From Maribacter halichondriae (GTDB lineage Bacteria > Bacteroidota > Bacteroidia > Flavobacteriales > Flavobacteriaceae), in the NCBI RefSeq assembly GCF_027474825.1, contig NZ_CP107030.1:3354529-3418528 (forward strand): DNA of 64,000 bases, written 5' to 3'. The position numbers were made by a program, and so were the translations under genes. The notes below the pieces were generated by a model that was not told the DNA's origin, ran no database searches, and was given only the letters and a program-made list of their open reading frames with translations. This document shows positions 18,842-28,445 of this stretch, in pieces. Numbering within the stretch: position 1 is the stretch's first letter; every line of letters begins with the position of its first letter.

Positions 18842-19789
18842 ATGCTTACCAGAAGGCATATTCGCGTTAAAGTGATGCAATGCATCTATGCGCTGATCCA
18901 GTCGAAGGATGATTCGTTGGAGAAGCAGGAAAAATTCCTGAAGTTGAGCATTGATAATATGTACACGCTGTATCTTTTGATGCTGAGCCTTCTAATAGAG
19001 GTACAGAAAATGGCGGAAGAACAGATTAAGCTTTCCTCTAAAAAATACCTAAAGAATACTTCTGATAGTTATCCCGATAAAGAAAAGTTCGCCAATAATG
19101 AACTTTTGAAACAATTGGCCAAGAATGAATTGTTGAAATCGGAATTGGAGAAACGAAAACTCAAGCATTGGTATCTTAATGAGGAATATGTAAAATTGAT
19201 TTACAAAGCTATTGTCGAAAGTGAACATTATTCGAGCTATATGCTTTCACCGAAGACCTCTTACGAAGATGATCGTAATTTGATCCTTGAACTCTATAAA
19301 GAGGTTATCGCCCCAAACGAAAAAATCTATGATTATTTTGAGGATAATCAACTGACCTGGGTCGATGACATCCCTATCGTAAACACGTATATCGTGAAAC
19401 AACTGAAAAAGGTTCGACAAGGTCAAAACGAATCTTTCTTTTTACCTCGATTGTTAAAAGATGATGACGATATGGATTTTGCTCGAAAACTTTTGACAAA
19501 GACCTTGCTGAACGATGCCATGTTGGAAAAGGAAATAGAGGGCAAAACCCCAAATTGGGACAAAGACCGTATTGCCGATATTGACTCGATTTTATTAAAA
19601 ATGGCGATTTGCGAATTGTTGAATTTTTCATCGATTCCTGAAAAAGTGACCATTAATGAATTCTTGGAAATCGCAAAAGAATATTCGACCCCAAAAAGTA
19701 GTATTTTCATCAACGGCGTGTTAGATAAGTTAGTGAAAGAATACAAAGTTGAGGGTAAGTTGCAAAAGGTGGGTAGGGGCTTGTTATAA
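18842..19789 (+). CDS. nusB: Transcription antitermination factor NusB (long Bacteroidota form)
   Basis: NusB binds boxA RNA with NusE (S10) to promote rRNA transcription. The classical NusB domain is the C-terminal 130 residues (DRIADIDSILLKMAICELL, KVTINEFLEIAKEYSTPKSSIFINGVLD). The N-terminal part starts MLTRRHIRVKVMQCIYAL, the usual NusB start, but is separated from the C-terminal part by a helical, Lys/Glu-rich insertion, giving 315 residues against about 140 in Proteobacteria. This longer form is normal in Bacteroidota. It precedes the DUF1573 and yajC genes. Confidence 0.93.
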   Translation: MLTRRHIRVKVMQCIYALIQSKDDSLEKQEKFLKLSIDNMYTLYLLMLSLLIEVQKMAEEQIKLSSKKYLKNTSDSYPDKEKFANNELLKQLAKNELLKSELEKRKLKHWYLNEEYVKLIYKAIVESEHYSSYMLSPKTSYEDDRNLILELYKEVIAPNEKIYDYFEDNQLTWVDDIPIVNTYIVKQLKKVRQGQNESFFLPRLLKDDDDMDFARKLLTKTLLNDAMLEKEIEGKTPNWDKDRIADIDSILLKMAICELLNFSSIPEKVTINEFLEIAKEYSTPKSSIFINGVLDKLVKEYKVEGKLQKVGRGLL

Positions 19790-19950
19790 TACTTGTCTCA
19801 AAAATTCTGGCATGCCCCGGCACTTGGGATATAGTAGGCTCATCGATAAACGGTATATCAAAAAAATTGCTTGTTGATAGACTACAGACCTATTTTTAAC
19901 GTTACTAATTAAAATATTCTTTAATTTCGCAAAAAATAATTCGTACTACT

Positions 19951-20427
19951 ATGAAAAAATTAGTTTTATCAATAGGAATTTTGAGCCTATTCGTTTTCGC
20001 TTCTTGTAAGGAAAACGCATCTGAAAAAATCAAGACGGATAATGTAGCAGTGGCTGCACAACGCGACGAGGCCGCCAAGCAGCTTCCTGTAATGCAATTC
20101 GATGAATCTGAGTTCGACTTCGGAACTATAGATCAAGGTACTCCGCAAGAACACACGTTCACGTTTACCAATACTGGTAATGCCCCTTTGATCATAACCG
20201 ACGCTAAGAGTACTTGCGGCTGTACCGTTCCTAAAAAACCTGATGCACCAATTGCTCCCGGAGAAAAAGGAGAACTTTTGGTACGTTTCAATGGTTCAGG
20301 TCAAAATCAGGTTACTAAGACGATTACTGTTACGGCCAATACCGAAAAAGGGCAAGAGCTTTTGAGAATCAAGGCTTTTGTTAATCCGAAAGGGGCGACT
20401 CCAGCAGGACCGGTAGCGGGCAAGTGA
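19951..20427 (+). CDS. DUF1573 lipoprotein
   Basis: A 158-residue protein with a lipoprotein signal: hydrophobic run then FASC, acylated at Cys19. The mature part is a DUF1573 domain, an Ig-like fold (FDFGTIDQGTPQEHTFTFTNTGNAPLII, then STCGCTVPKKP with the family's Cys-x-Cys). It is probably anchored in a membrane and exposed to the periplasm. The function of the family is unknown. It lies between nusB and yajC, the order usual in flavobacteria. Confidence 0.92.
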   Translation: MKKLVLSIGILSLFVFASCKENASEKIKTDNVAVAAQRDEAAKQLPVMQFDESEFDFGTIDQGTPQEHTFTFTNTGNAPLIITDAKSTCGCTVPKKPDAPIAPGEKGELLVRFNGSGQNQVTKTITVTANTEKGQELLRIKAFVNPKGATPAGPVAGK

Positions 20428-20457
20428 TACAAACGAGAATTTAGAGAGACACTAATT

Positions 20458-20745
20458 ATGGGAGATATTGGACAGTTCCTGCCGATGCTGTTGATTTTTG
20501 TGGTTGCATATTTTTTTATGATACGCCCACAAATGAAGCGCCAAAAGGATGAGAAAAAATTTGCATCGGAATTAAAAAGGGGTGACCGTGTTATTACAAA
20601 AAGCGGTCTCCATGGAAAAATTTTGGAATTGAACGATAGCGACCTTTCTTGTGTTATCGAGACAATGGCAGGTAAATTAAAGTTTGACCGTTCCGCGATT
20701 TCTATGGAACTCAGCAGAAAATTGAATGCCCCGGTAAAGAAATAG
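20458..20745 (+). CDS. yajC: Preprotein translocase accessory subunit YajC
   Basis: A 95-residue protein with one N-terminal membrane helix (LPMLLIFVVAYFFMIRPQMK, containing the FMIRPQ motif typical of YajC) and a cytoplasmic domain (GDRVITKSGLHGKI). It associates with SecDF at the inner-membrane Sec translocon. It is 30 bases downstream of the DUF1573 gene and is followed by a strong terminator. Confidence 0.95.
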   Translation: MGDIGQFLPMLLIFVVAYFFMIRPQMKRQKDEKKFASELKRGDRVITKSGLHGKILELNDSDLSCVIETMAGKLKFDRSAISMELSRKLNAPVKK

Positions 20746-20768
20746 TCTTTCTAACCTAAAGTTTTAGA

Positions 20769-20797
20769 AGCGGCGACCCTAAGGTCGCCGCTTTTTT
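20769..20797 (+). terminator. Strong terminator after yajC
   Basis: A perfect 10-bp GC-rich stem (20769-20778 with 20783-20792), loop CTAA, and T-run to 20797. It ends the nusB-DUF1573-yajC unit. Confidence 0.93.
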
Positions 20798-20899
20798 GTT
20801 GGTCCATTGCGGGGAAGGTTTTAGGTTTTAAGAATGTATAGAAAGATCAATACGACGAATCAATCTACTGAACTTATTTTACCTAATATTTGGCTTTCG

Positions 20900-21000
20900 A
20901 AAAACCCCTCTCCCAAGGGGAGAGAACCTTTTCTAGAAACAGATGTTTTAGGGTTGGCTCCCCTCCTTGGGCGGGGCGGGGGGGAGGTCAGACCTGACCC
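20900..21000. repeat. GC-rich palindromic intergenic element
   Basis: The 354 bases between yajC and the oxidoreductase carry no gene but hold this element. It has an inner palindrome CTCTCCC/GGGAGAG (20908-20914 with 20918-20924) and a second block rich in C then G runs (20958-20988). The base composition is unlike the AT-rich surroundings. The form resembles short repeats scattered between genes in many Bacteroidota genomes. Genome-wide copy number cannot be seen here. Confidence 0.5.
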
Positions 21001-21099
21001 ATTATTAAAGAAAATATCAAATTGTCGAACACTCGATTTCATCATTCCCGAAGTCTTTCCAAAAATCATTATATTCAAGCTTCCTTAAAACAAATAAGT

Positions 21100-22449
21100 A
21101 TGTACACGAATAGACGAAGTTTTATCAAAAAAAGTTCTTTGGCCTTGGCCGGGTCAAGTGCCGCATTTCTCTTTCCCATGGAACTTTTGGCAATGATGCG
21201 CAAAAGGGTCGGCGCAAATGACCGAATCAATGTGGGTCTGGTAGGGTGTAAAGGCATGGGTTTTTCAGATTTGAGCTCCATGCTGAAGATAAGCGAGGTC
21301 AGCGTAATCGCACTCTGCGATGTCGATGAAAACGTGCTTAAGGAAAGAACCGCCGATCTTGAAAAGGCAGGAATCAAAAAACCAAAATGGTATAAAGATT
21401 ATCGCAAACTATTGGAGAACAAAGATATCGATGTCGTTATCATCGGTACTCCCGACCATTGGCATTGCCTCATGTTGACCGATGCCCTACAAGCTGGTAA
21501 GGATGTGTATTGTGAAAAGCCGATTGCCAACTCCATTCAAGAGGCCGATATCATGTTGAATTATGTTGGTGCAAGTGATCGCATGGTACAAATCGGACAA
21601 TGGCAGCGTAGTCAGCCCCATTTCGTGGATGCGATAAATTTTGTCCATTCCGGAAAGTTGGGCAATATTCGTTTGGCCAAGGCATGGGCCTATCAAGGTT
21701 GGATGAAACCTGTACCCTTAGTTCCGGATGCAGCAGTTCCTGAAGGTGTTGATTATGATATGTGGTTAGGCCCTGCGCCTCAAAGACCCTTTAATGAGAA
21801 TCGGTTTCATTTCAATTTTAGATGGTTCTGGGATTACGCAGGCGGACTCATGACCGATTGGGGCGTACATTTGATTGATTATGCCTTATATGGGATGAAA
21901 GCCGGTCGACCGCAATCCGTGATGGCACTGGGCGGAAAATTTGCCTATCCTGATGATGCTTCCGAAACTCCGGATACCTTACAAACCGTTTTTGAATACG
22001 ATGGATTCTCCATTTTATGGGAACACGCCACAGGAATCGATGGCGGTAATTATGGACGTAACCATGGTATCGCTTTCATTGGTAATAACGGAACTTTGGT
22101 AGTCGATAGAAACGGATGGGAAATAATTCCCGAGGAAGAATTTCAAGGATGGGGCAAAGACGGAATACCCAAAATGGAAGCTGCTAGTTTTGATACCGGA
22201 GGCGTCAGCGGATTGGACCTGCATACCGTCAATTTTATTGAGGCTGTAAAAAGTAGGGATTCGTCGAAACTCACGGCACCGATTCAAGTAGGCTACGATG
22301 CCGCTTTGGTTTCCCATATGGGAAATGTAGCCTTTAAGACCGGAAATCGCATTTACTGGGATACCGATGCCCATAAATTCAAAGAAGAGGCCGCGAACGA
22401 ATATATGAAAGCCAACTATCAGAACGGCTGGAAGTTGCCAATGCTCTAG
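21100..22449 (+). CDS. Tat-exported Gfo/Idh/MocA-family oxidoreductase
   Basis: NAD(P)-dependent sugar or inositol-type oxidoreductase of 449 residues. A twin-arginine signal (NRRSFIKKSS) is followed by a hydrophobic stretch (LALAGSSAAFLF), so it is likely folded in the cytoplasm with cofactor and exported by Tat. The Rossmann motif is VGLVGCKGMG and the family's catalytic region is EKPIANS with the Lys of EKP. The second domain runs from about 190 onward (MWLGPAPQRPFNENRFHFNFRWFWDYAGG). ATG at 21100 is chosen because it begins the Tat signal. Such secreted forms process carbohydrates; the substrate is unknown. Confidence 0.9.
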   Translation: MYTNRRSFIKKSSLALAGSSAAFLFPMELLAMMRKRVGANDRINVGLVGCKGMGFSDLSSMLKISEVSVIALCDVDENVLKERTADLEKAGIKKPKWYKDYRKLLENKDIDVVIIGTPDHWHCLMLTDALQAGKDVYCEKPIANSIQEADIMLNYVGASDRMVQIGQWQRSQPHFVDAINFVHSGKLGNIRLAKAWAYQGWMKPVPLVPDAAVPEGVDYDMWLGPAPQRPFNENRFHFNFRWFWDYAGGLMTDWGVHLIDYALYGMKAGRPQSVMALGGKFAYPDDASETPDTLQTVFEYDGFSILWEHATGIDGGNYGRNHGIAFIGNNGTLVVDRNGWEIIPEEEFQGWGKDGIPKMEAASFDTGGVSGLDLHTVNFIEAVKSRDSSKLTAPIQVGYDAALVSHMGNVAFKTGNRIYWDTDAHKFKEEAANEYMKANYQNGWKLPML

Positions 22450-22459
22450 GGCAAAACCC

Positions 22460-22514
22460 AAAATCCAAATCCCAAATTCCAAAAAGTGCTATTGGAACTT
22501 GGGATTTGGATTTT
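22460..22514. terminator. Long hairpin between convergent genes
   Basis: A 23-bp inverted repeat (22460-22482 with 22492-22514) matches at 22 positions and has a 9-base loop. It lies 10 bases past the stop of the oxidoreductase gene and 20 bases before the stop of the facing gene. It likely works as a bidirectional terminator. Its length and its alternating C-, A- and T-rich sequence suggest an intergenic palindromic repeat rather than an ordinary terminator. Confidence 0.75.
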
Positions 22515-22534
22515 GGAATTTATCCCGCTAGGGA

Positions 22535-23132
22535 TTATTTGTATTTATCATTGAGTCCCTTTCCTTCCAAAATCATCGGAAGTATTTTTTCAAGGCGCGA
22601 GACCTTGGTTTTTTCTTGTTTGGCAGTTGTAATATATTCCGAGTATTCTTTTTGATGGTATGGGGATAGACCTTTGAAGGCCTTTTTCAAACTCTCTTTT
22701 TCGCCCAAAGCGTCTTTCAGCAATTTTGGAACAGCGACTATTACGGCAGCTTTCTTTTTGGATACCAGTTCCATTCCTTTTTTCTGGTTTTCCAAAGATT
22801 CGTTCATGTAGGCGAGAACCCCCTTTTTGTCTATTTCATCGATAGATTTGAAATGCCAGTGCCGCATGGCTTGGGTTTTTCCTTTTTGAACGTTGACCAA
22901 AACATTTTTTGGGTCTTTCAAAAAGACACCGTTAAAAAAGCCGACGCCAAAATGGTTCTTGAAGCGTGCTATCCAAAATACATTTTTTCCTTGGATGGCG
23001 TAAACGGGAGCGGACCATTTAAAGGTTTCTTCGGCTTTTGTTTTCAGCGCCAAATCTCGTAAAATTTGTATTCCTTCTTGAAAATGATGCGCTGTGGTAA
23101 AGTAAGCTTCCAGTTTTTCTGAACGATCCATG
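22535..23132 (-). CDS. YdeI-like DUF1801/OmdA protein
   Basis: A protein of about 198 residues in the YdeI group. Residues 1-110 form a DUF1801 domain (AEETFKWSAPVYAIQGKNVFWIARFKNHFGVGFF) and the rest is an OmdA-like domain (LKDALGEKESLKKAFKGLSPYHQKEYSEYI with the KxxYxxWI-like repeat replaced by YSEYITTAKQEKTK). The frame opens at 23164 inside pepT, but ATG at 23132 (MDRSEKLEAYF) is more likely. The function is uncertain; some relatives are linked to peptide resistance. Confidence 0.8.
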
Positions 23133-23136
23133 AGTT

Positions 23137-24363
23137 TTAGTTTTTGCTTGCCGTAAGTTCGCAAATTTTCACGATAACGTCAACGGCTATTACCATGCTT
23201 TCTACGGGTACATATTCATATTTACCGTGAAAATTATGTCCGCCAGCAAAAATATTGGGACAAGGGAGGCCTTTATAACTTAGCTGGGATCCATCGGTAC
23301 CTCCGCGAATCGGTTTTATGATCGGGGTAATCCCGATGGCTTCCATCGCTTCCTTTGCGATTTCTACGATGTGGAATACAGGCTCGACCTTCGCTCGCAT
23401 ATTGTAGTATTGGTCTTTTAATTCCAACGAAATACAGTCGCCAAATTTTTTGTTCAATGCGGTCGCCGTATCTTTCAAAAGCTGCTTCCTTTTTTCAAAA
23501 AGTTCCATGTCGTGATCGCGGATGATCAATTCAAATTCTGCATGCTCGATCTCACCTTTGATATGATACACATGAAAAAACCCTTCACGACCTTCAGTAT
23601 GTTGTGGAGTCTCCCTCGACGGTAGTTGATTCATAAATTCTTGTGCAATACTTATGGCATTGACCATTTTGTTCTTGGCATAACCTGGGTGCACGCTCTT
23701 TCCCTTAATGATAACCTTGGCGCTTGCCGCGTTGAAATTTTCGTATTCCAGTTCCCCGATTTGGCTTCCGTCCATCGTATAGGCCCAATCGGCCCCGAAT
23801 TTCTCGACATCAAAGTGATGGGCCCCGCGACCGATTTCTTCATCGGGAGTAAATCCGACCCGAATTTCTCCATGTTTTATCTCCGGATGTTGGACTAGGT
23901 ACTCCATGGCACTGACGATTTCCGTAATACCTGCTTTATCATCTGCGCCTAATAGGGTAGTACCGTCGGTAGTGATAAGTGTCTGGCCTTTGTACAATAA
24001 TAAATCCTCAAAATAATTAGGAGATAGCACGATGTTTTCTTTGGCATTCAAAACAATATCTTTTCCATCATAATCAGAAATAATCTGCGGATTCACATTT
24101 GTACCTGAAAAATCGGGAGAAGTATCGAAATGGGATATAAAACCAATAGTCGGAACTTTTTTATCAATGTTGCTCGGCAATTTCGCCATGATATATGCCT
24201 TTTCATCTATCGTGACGTCATGCAGTCCTATTTCCTTTAATTCATCTACCAATTTACGGGCCAAGACCCATTGTTTTTCAGTACTTGGTATGGCATCCGA
24301 TTTTGGGTCACTTTGGGTGTCGATTGTCACATAACGTATAAATCGGTCTATAATATGTTGCAT
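23137..24363 (-). CDS. pepT: Peptidase T (tripeptidase)
   Basis: A cytoplasmic M20B-family aminotripeptidase of 408 residues. Metal ligands and catalytic residues are visible: HFDTSP (first zinc His and catalytic Asp), [10 protein letters not shown] (bridging Asp), TPDEEIGRG (catalytic Glu), DGSQIGE, and the last His in [12 protein letters not shown]. Length and motif order are normal. Its start is about 90 bases from the divergent secreted protein at 24424; its stop lies four bases from the YdeI-like start, so they may share a transcript. Confidence 0.95.
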   Translation of the reverse strand: MQHIIDRFIRYVTIDTQSDPKSDAIPSTEKQWVLARKLVDELKEIGLHDVTIDEKAYIMAKLPSNIDKKVPTIGFISHFDTSPDFSGTNVNPQIISDYDGKDIVLNAKENIVLSPNYFEDLLLYKGQTLITTDGTTLLGADDKAGITEIVSAMEYLVQHPEIKHGEIRVGFTPDEEIGRGAHHFDVEKFGADWAYTMDGSQIGELEYENFNAASAKVIIKGKSVHPGYAKNKMVNAISIAQEFMNQLPSRETPQHTEGREGFFHVYHIKGEIEHAEFELIIRDHDMELFEKRKQLLKDTATALNKKFGDCISLELKDQYYNMRAKVEPVFHIVEIAKEAMEAIGITPIIKPIRGGTDGSQLSYKGLPCPNIFAGGHNFHGKYEYVPVESMVIAVDVIVKICELTASKN

Positions 24364-24423
24364 CCGTATAATTTTTGAACAAAAATACTGTTAATACTAA
24401 ACGAATTACAAAGTAATAATTTT

Positions 24424-24864
24424 ATGTATTTCAGAGCTTTAATGATTTTTTGCATATTGGTCTGTACTGCCTGTACCGTCAATGCCCAGAACTGTACGTT
24501 GGATATAGGAGGGAAAAATATCGATATGATCGTGAAGATATTTCAACTCAATGAAGCACAAATAGGTTCTATGGAAGAATTACGGGCCGAACTCGAAATA
24601 ACGAACAAAACAGTTGAAGAAGATATTCAAAAATTGTTCGACCAACATCCGCAAAGCACCCCGGAAGAATTAATGACCATGGCGGGCAAATACAAAGTCT
24701 TACAGCAAAAGATTATCGATGCCTCTTTCGAAAGCGATAAAAAACTACTTTCCCTTTTTAATGAAAAACAATATGAGCGTTATTTAATTCTTTGTGAGGA
24801 AGCGATTCGAGATCCGATACGGATAATTCCGGTTTCGGTAGAAGAAATTATTGATCCTGAATGA
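24424..24864 (+). CDS. Small secreted helical protein of unknown function
   Basis: I do not recognise this 146-residue protein. It has a Sec signal peptide (LMIFCILVCTACTVNAQ) and a mature part that is helical and charged (MEELRAELEITNKTVEEDIQKLFDQ and LMTMAGKYKVLQQKIID). The pattern of an N-terminal signal and a helix-turn-helix with Gln and Glu heptads resembles periplasmic chaperone-like Spy/CpxP proteins, but the diagnostic LTxxQ motif is absent. It sits alone between pepT and pyrD. Confidence 0.65.
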   Translation: MYFRALMIFCILVCTACTVNAQNCTLDIGGKNIDMIVKIFQLNEAQIGSMEELRAELEITNKTVEEDIQKLFDQHPQSTPEELMTMAGKYKVLQQKIIDASFESDKKLLSLFNEKQYERYLILCEEAIRDPIRIIPVSVEEIIDPE

Positions 24865-24924
24865 TGTTAACTTTCAATGTTGATAAATTACGCTGAGATA
24901 GGAGAAATACTAGGGTTTTGTTTG

Positions 24925-24932
24925 TATTTTTG
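24925..24932 (+). promoter_or_regulatory. Candidate -7 element (TATTTTTG) for pyrD
   Basis: TATTTTTG matches TAnnTTTG and ends 20 bases before the pyrD ATG. A -33 element is not obvious. Confidence 0.4.
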
Positions 24933-24952
24933 ACAAAATCTTACCGTAGTTC

Positions 24953-26002
24953 ATGTATAAAATATTCGTTCGACCTTTTCTTTTCCTACTTGACCCAGAA
25001 AAGGTACATCACTTCACATTTTCCCTGATCGGGATACTATCAAGTATCGGATTTTCAAAAATCTTTAGGTCGCTCTATGTTTTGGAGGACCAAAGATTGG
25101 AACGAGAGGTCTTCGGACTGAAGTTCAAAAATCCTGTCGGTCTTGCGGCCGGTTTCGATAAGGATGCCAAACTTTATAAAGAGCTCTCCGATTTCGGATT
25201 CGGTTTTATCGAAATCGGAACATTGACTCCCAAGGCACAAGAAGGAAACCCTAAAAAACGGTTATTTCGTTTAAAAGCGGACAAAGCACTCATTAATCGC
25301 ATGGGATTCAACAACAAAGGGGTTTTCGATGCCGTAGAGCGTTTAAAGAAGAATCCAGGGGTACTGATCGGGGGTAATATCGGAAAGAACAAGATAACGC
25401 CCAATGAAAATGCGGTAAAGGATTATCTCATATGTTTTGACGCACTTTTTGATCATGTCAATTACTTTGTGGTCAATGTGAGTTCGCCGAATACTCCCGG
25501 ACTTCGAGAACTTCAAGACAAAGAACCTTTGACGGCCTTGTTGAAAGAACTTAAAAAGGAAAATGAAAAGTATGCCCATCGAAACGATGGTAAAGAAAAA
25601 CCGATACTTTTAAAGATCGCCCCTGACCTTACTGATGCGCAATTACTCGATATTATCCAAATAGTTACCGTAACCCAAATTGATGGCGTTATTGCAACGA
25701 ATACTACTATCGATCGTAAGAACCTCAAATCTGAACTCGTCTATACCGAGGAAAAAGGCGGACTTAGCGGAAAACCGTTGGCAGAAAGAAGCACTGAAGT
25801 CATTCGTTTTTTGGCCGAAAAAAGCAACAAAGCTTTTCCGATCATAGGGGTAGGGGGCATTCATTCCGCCCAAGACGCTATGGAAAAGTTGGAAGCCGGC
25901 GCAGACTTGGTTCAGCTGTACACGGGTTTCGTCTATGAAGGGCCATCCTTGATTAAAAAAATCAACAAAGCGATACTTCAAAATAGTGGGCAGTTGCAGT
26001 AA
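24953..26002 (+). CDS. pyrD: Quinone-dependent dihydroorotate dehydrogenase
   Basis: Class 2 PyrD of 349 residues, oxidising dihydroorotate to orotate in pyrimidine synthesis and passing electrons to quinone. The N-terminal 60 residues carry the amphipathic membrane-association helices found only in class 2 enzymes. The FMN site is seen in [14 protein letters not shown] and [31 protein letters not shown]; the catalytic Ser is in [14 protein letters not shown]. Length and order are normal. Confidence 0.95.
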   Translation: MYKIFVRPFLFLLDPEKVHHFTFSLIGILSSIGFSKIFRSLYVLEDQRLEREVFGLKFKNPVGLAAGFDKDAKLYKELSDFGFGFIEIGTLTPKAQEGNPKKRLFRLKADKALINRMGFNNKGVFDAVERLKKNPGVLIGGNIGKNKITPNENAVKDYLICFDALFDHVNYFVVNVSSPNTPGLRELQDKEPLTALLKELKKENEKYAHRNDGKEKPILLKIAPDLTDAQLLDIIQIVTVTQIDGVIATNTTIDRKNLKSELVYTEEKGGLSGKPLAERSTEVIRFLAEKSNKAFPIIGVGGIHSAQDAMEKLEAGADLVQLYTGFVYEGPSLIKKINKAILQNSGQLQ

Positions 26003-26120
26003 GCATTACCTTTTTAGACCAAAGATTCTTATTCAGAGAAACCTTTTAGACGGTTTTATAAAATATCAGGATTGCAATGACCTGCACCGCCAACCGCTAT
26101 CTGTCCACCGCCTACTTTAT

Positions 26121-26543
26121 TTACTTCGTCCAATAATCCACTACGGTAACAACCTCTAGATGAGGTGAGAGCAGTTCAACAAAGGCCTTATGATCTGGGT
26201 GGGGTAGATACGCGGCCCTATCTTCCTCAGAATTAAAGGTTACGAAGAAACAATGGGTAAGTCCCTTGTTCAATCCTTCAGGACTATTGTTTGTTCCCCA
26301 TTCGTAGCCCGAAATTTCGGATATTTTTGATGGTAGGGCGCCGAAGGCATCTTCGATTTCCTTTATTTTTTCAGGCGCCGTACCTTCCTTAAATTTAAAT
26401 AACACCACATGGCGCAAAAGGCTGTCTTGAACTAGGGTCATTGTTGTAGTTTTGGTCGATGTTATTTTCTCCGTTTTTTTCTGATGCATTCCAAAAACGG
26501 AAAAGGTCACAAGAATGGCAACGGAAGTAATCATATTTTTCAT
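26121..26543 (-). CDS. Dabb-domain (stress-response A/B barrel) protein with signal peptide
   Basis: A 140-residue protein. An N-terminal hydrophobic segment (MITSVAILVTFSVFGM) looks like a signal peptide or anchor. Residues 43-138 form a Dabb domain, a dimeric ferredoxin-like barrel (LRHVVLFKFKEGTAPEKIKEIEDAF, NKGLTHCFFVTFNSEEDRAAYLPHPDHKAFVELL). The family has unknown or varied small-molecule roles. It is a single gene, divergent from the LysE gene. Confidence 0.88.
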   Translation of the reverse strand: MKNMITSVAILVTFSVFGMHQKKTEKITSTKTTTMTLVQDSLLRHVVLFKFKEGTAPEKIKEIEDAFGALPSKISEISGYEWGTNNSPEGLNKGLTHCFFVTFNSEEDRAAYLPHPDHKAFVELLSPHLEVVTVVDYWTK

Positions 26544-26620
26544 AAGTTCTCAGTTTTTCGAAAGATATAAAAAAAGATGGGCATTCTAACGGAATTTGTA
26601 TTTTACGAGCTGCTATCGCT

Positions 26621-27253
26621 ATGTTGAACTACGAAATACTTTTAGCATTTATGGGGGCCACGGCAGCCTTGGCCATCTCTCCGGGACCGGATAATATCTA
26701 TGTCTTGATGCAAGGGGTGACGAATGGTAGAAAGTACGGACTTGCCACTACTGCCGGACTCATTTCAGGATGCATCATACACACCACGCTTCTGGCATTC
26801 GGCGTTTCAGCCCTGATCAAGGAAAATGACAACCTGTTTTTTGGGATAAAAGTATTGGGTGCATTGTACCTACTTTATTTGGCTTTTAAAGTCTTTAAAA
26901 CTGATGCCACACTTCGTTTGGGAGAAAGTAATAAAGTTCCTCAAAAAACGATGGGACAATTGTTCCGAGAGGGATTTATCATGAATGTATTGAACCCTAA
27001 GGTGACCATTTTCTTTTTAGCGTTCTTTCCGGGATTTTTGTTCAGTGATTCAATGAGTACAGTCGTTCAGTTCTATATTCTAGGTTTGCTTTTTATGGCT
27101 GTTTCGGCCATAATCTTTAGTTTGATAGCCATTTTATCCGGTATGATTTCCGATTACATTACGAAAAACAGGAATGTCGGTACGCTGTTGAAATGGTTGC
27201 AGATAATTGTGTTTGTCGGCATTGCTATTTATCTTCTGCTATCAGAGAAATAA
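26621..27253 (+). CDS. LysE/RhtB-family amino acid exporter
   Basis: An inner-membrane exporter of 210 residues with about six hydrophobic helices. The family signature near the N-terminus is ISPGPDNIYVLMQGVTNGRKYGL, and the second marker is NVLNPKVTIFFLAFFPGF. Such proteins export amino acids or their derivatives; the substrate is not readable from sequence. Complete and single-copy. Confidence 0.9.
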   Translation: MLNYEILLAFMGATAALAISPGPDNIYVLMQGVTNGRKYGLATTAGLISGCIIHTTLLAFGVSALIKENDNLFFGIKVLGALYLLYLAFKVFKTDATLRLGESNKVPQKTMGQLFREGFIMNVLNPKVTIFFLAFFPGFLFSDSMSTVVQFYILGLLFMAVSAIIFSLIAILSGMISDYITKNRNVGTLLKWLQIIVFVGIAIYLLLSEK

Positions 27254-27273
27254 TGGTATTTTTGATTTCATCT

Positions 27274-27363
27274 TTTCTTTGTGTGGCTCTCTGATTCTCC
27301 GTGCAACTCTGTGATATAGTTATTACACAGAACTGCACAGAGAAAAAGGAGTTTCACAGAGGT
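27274..27363. repeat. Imperfect inverted repeat (CACAGAG-type element)
   Basis: Left arm 27275-27313 and right arm 27324-27362 are imperfect reverse complements (roughly 70 percent by eye), meeting in CTCTGTG/CACAGA. The element fills the gap between LysE and HMG-CoA lyase genes and ends 16 bases before the lyase ATG. Related CACAGAG palindromes are seen between genes in many Bacteroidota. It could act as a terminator and as a 5' leader structure. Confidence 0.55.
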
Positions 27364-27378
27364 GGGCTGTTAAATTTT

Positions 27379-28242
27379 ATGGAGACAAAAATCAAGATCA
27401 TCGAATGTCCTCGAGATGCCATGCAAGGCATCAAGACTTTTATTCCTACGGATGAAAAAGTCAAATACATTCAGTCGCTTTTGGGATGCGGTTTTGATAC
27501 TATCGATTTTGGAAGTTTCGTCTCCCCCAAAGCCATTCCACAAATGGTCGACACCGCAGAAGTGCTTTCCCGACTTGATTTATCCAAAACCAAAAGCAAG
27601 CTATTGGCCATCGTTGCCAATGTGCGTGGCGCTAGGGATGCTTGCGAACATGATGCAATCGATTATTTAGGATTTCCCTTTTCCATTTCCGAGAACTTCC
27701 AGATGCGAAATACGCATAAGACCATAGCTGAATCCGTGATTACCTTAAGGGAGATTTTCAATATTGCGAATACATCAGGTAAACAAGTGGTAACTTATAT
27801 TTCCATGGGGTTCGGCAATCCTTATGGAGATCCGTGGAACGTAGAAATAGTGGGGGAATGGACCGAAAAACTGGCCGAAATGGGTGCACGGATTCTATCC
27901 CTTTCGGATACAGTGGGCACTTCCGATCCTAAAACCATTGATTATTTGTTTTCCAATCTTATCCCAAAATATCCTGAAATTGAATTCGGAGCACATTTGC
28001 ATACGACACCGAAGAAGTGGCATGAAAAAGTGGATGCGGCTTATAAATCCGGTTGCCGAAGGTTCGATGGTGCCGTTCAAGGTTTTGGTGGTTGCCCCAT
28101 GGCCAAAGACGAACTAACAGGCAATATGCCAACCGAGAAAATGCTTTCGTACTTCAATGCGGCAAAAGTGGATTCGGGAGTCAATTGGTTGGTTTTTGAG
28201 GCGGCTTATAATAAGGCCTCCGAATTGTTTTCTGCGTATTAG
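27379..28242 (+). CDS. mvaB: Hydroxymethylglutaryl-CoA lyase
   Basis: This enzyme splits HMG-CoA into acetyl-CoA and acetoacetate, the last step of leucine breakdown. The protein of 287 residues is a TIM barrel of the HMGL-like family. The signatures IIECPRDAMQGIK (metal-binding Asp and catalytic Arg), the HLHTT metal ligands and the catalytic-Cys loop FDGAVQGFGGCPMA are present. The frame is open upstream to 27301 but those residues lie inside a repeat; ATG at 27379 fits the family start. No other leucine-degradation gene is adjacent. Confidence 0.92.
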   Translation: METKIKIIECPRDAMQGIKTFIPTDEKVKYIQSLLGCGFDTIDFGSFVSPKAIPQMVDTAEVLSRLDLSKTKSKLLAIVANVRGARDACEHDAIDYLGFPFSISENFQMRNTHKTIAESVITLREIFNIANTSGKQVVTYISMGFGNPYGDPWNVEIVGEWTEKLAEMGARILSLSDTVGTSDPKTIDYLFSNLIPKYPEIEFGAHLHTTPKKWHEKVDAAYKSGCRRFDGAVQGFGGCPMAKDELTGNMPTEKMLSYFNAAKVDSGVNWLVFEAAYNKASELFSAY

Positions 28243-28445
28243 TCAGCTAAGAAAAGTAAGGCGAGAGACACGCGCCAATCATCGTCCAAAGTTGTGGTCC
28301 AAGTTTTTTCACCTGCCGGCAGATAAGTTTTATTTTTCTTTTCCCTTTCCTGCTCAGAATTTCAAAGGTGCTTGTTTTAAAATACTTAGAGGTTTTGAAC
28401 AAGAAACGAAAGTGATATAGAATATAACTAAAATGTAGAGATTCT

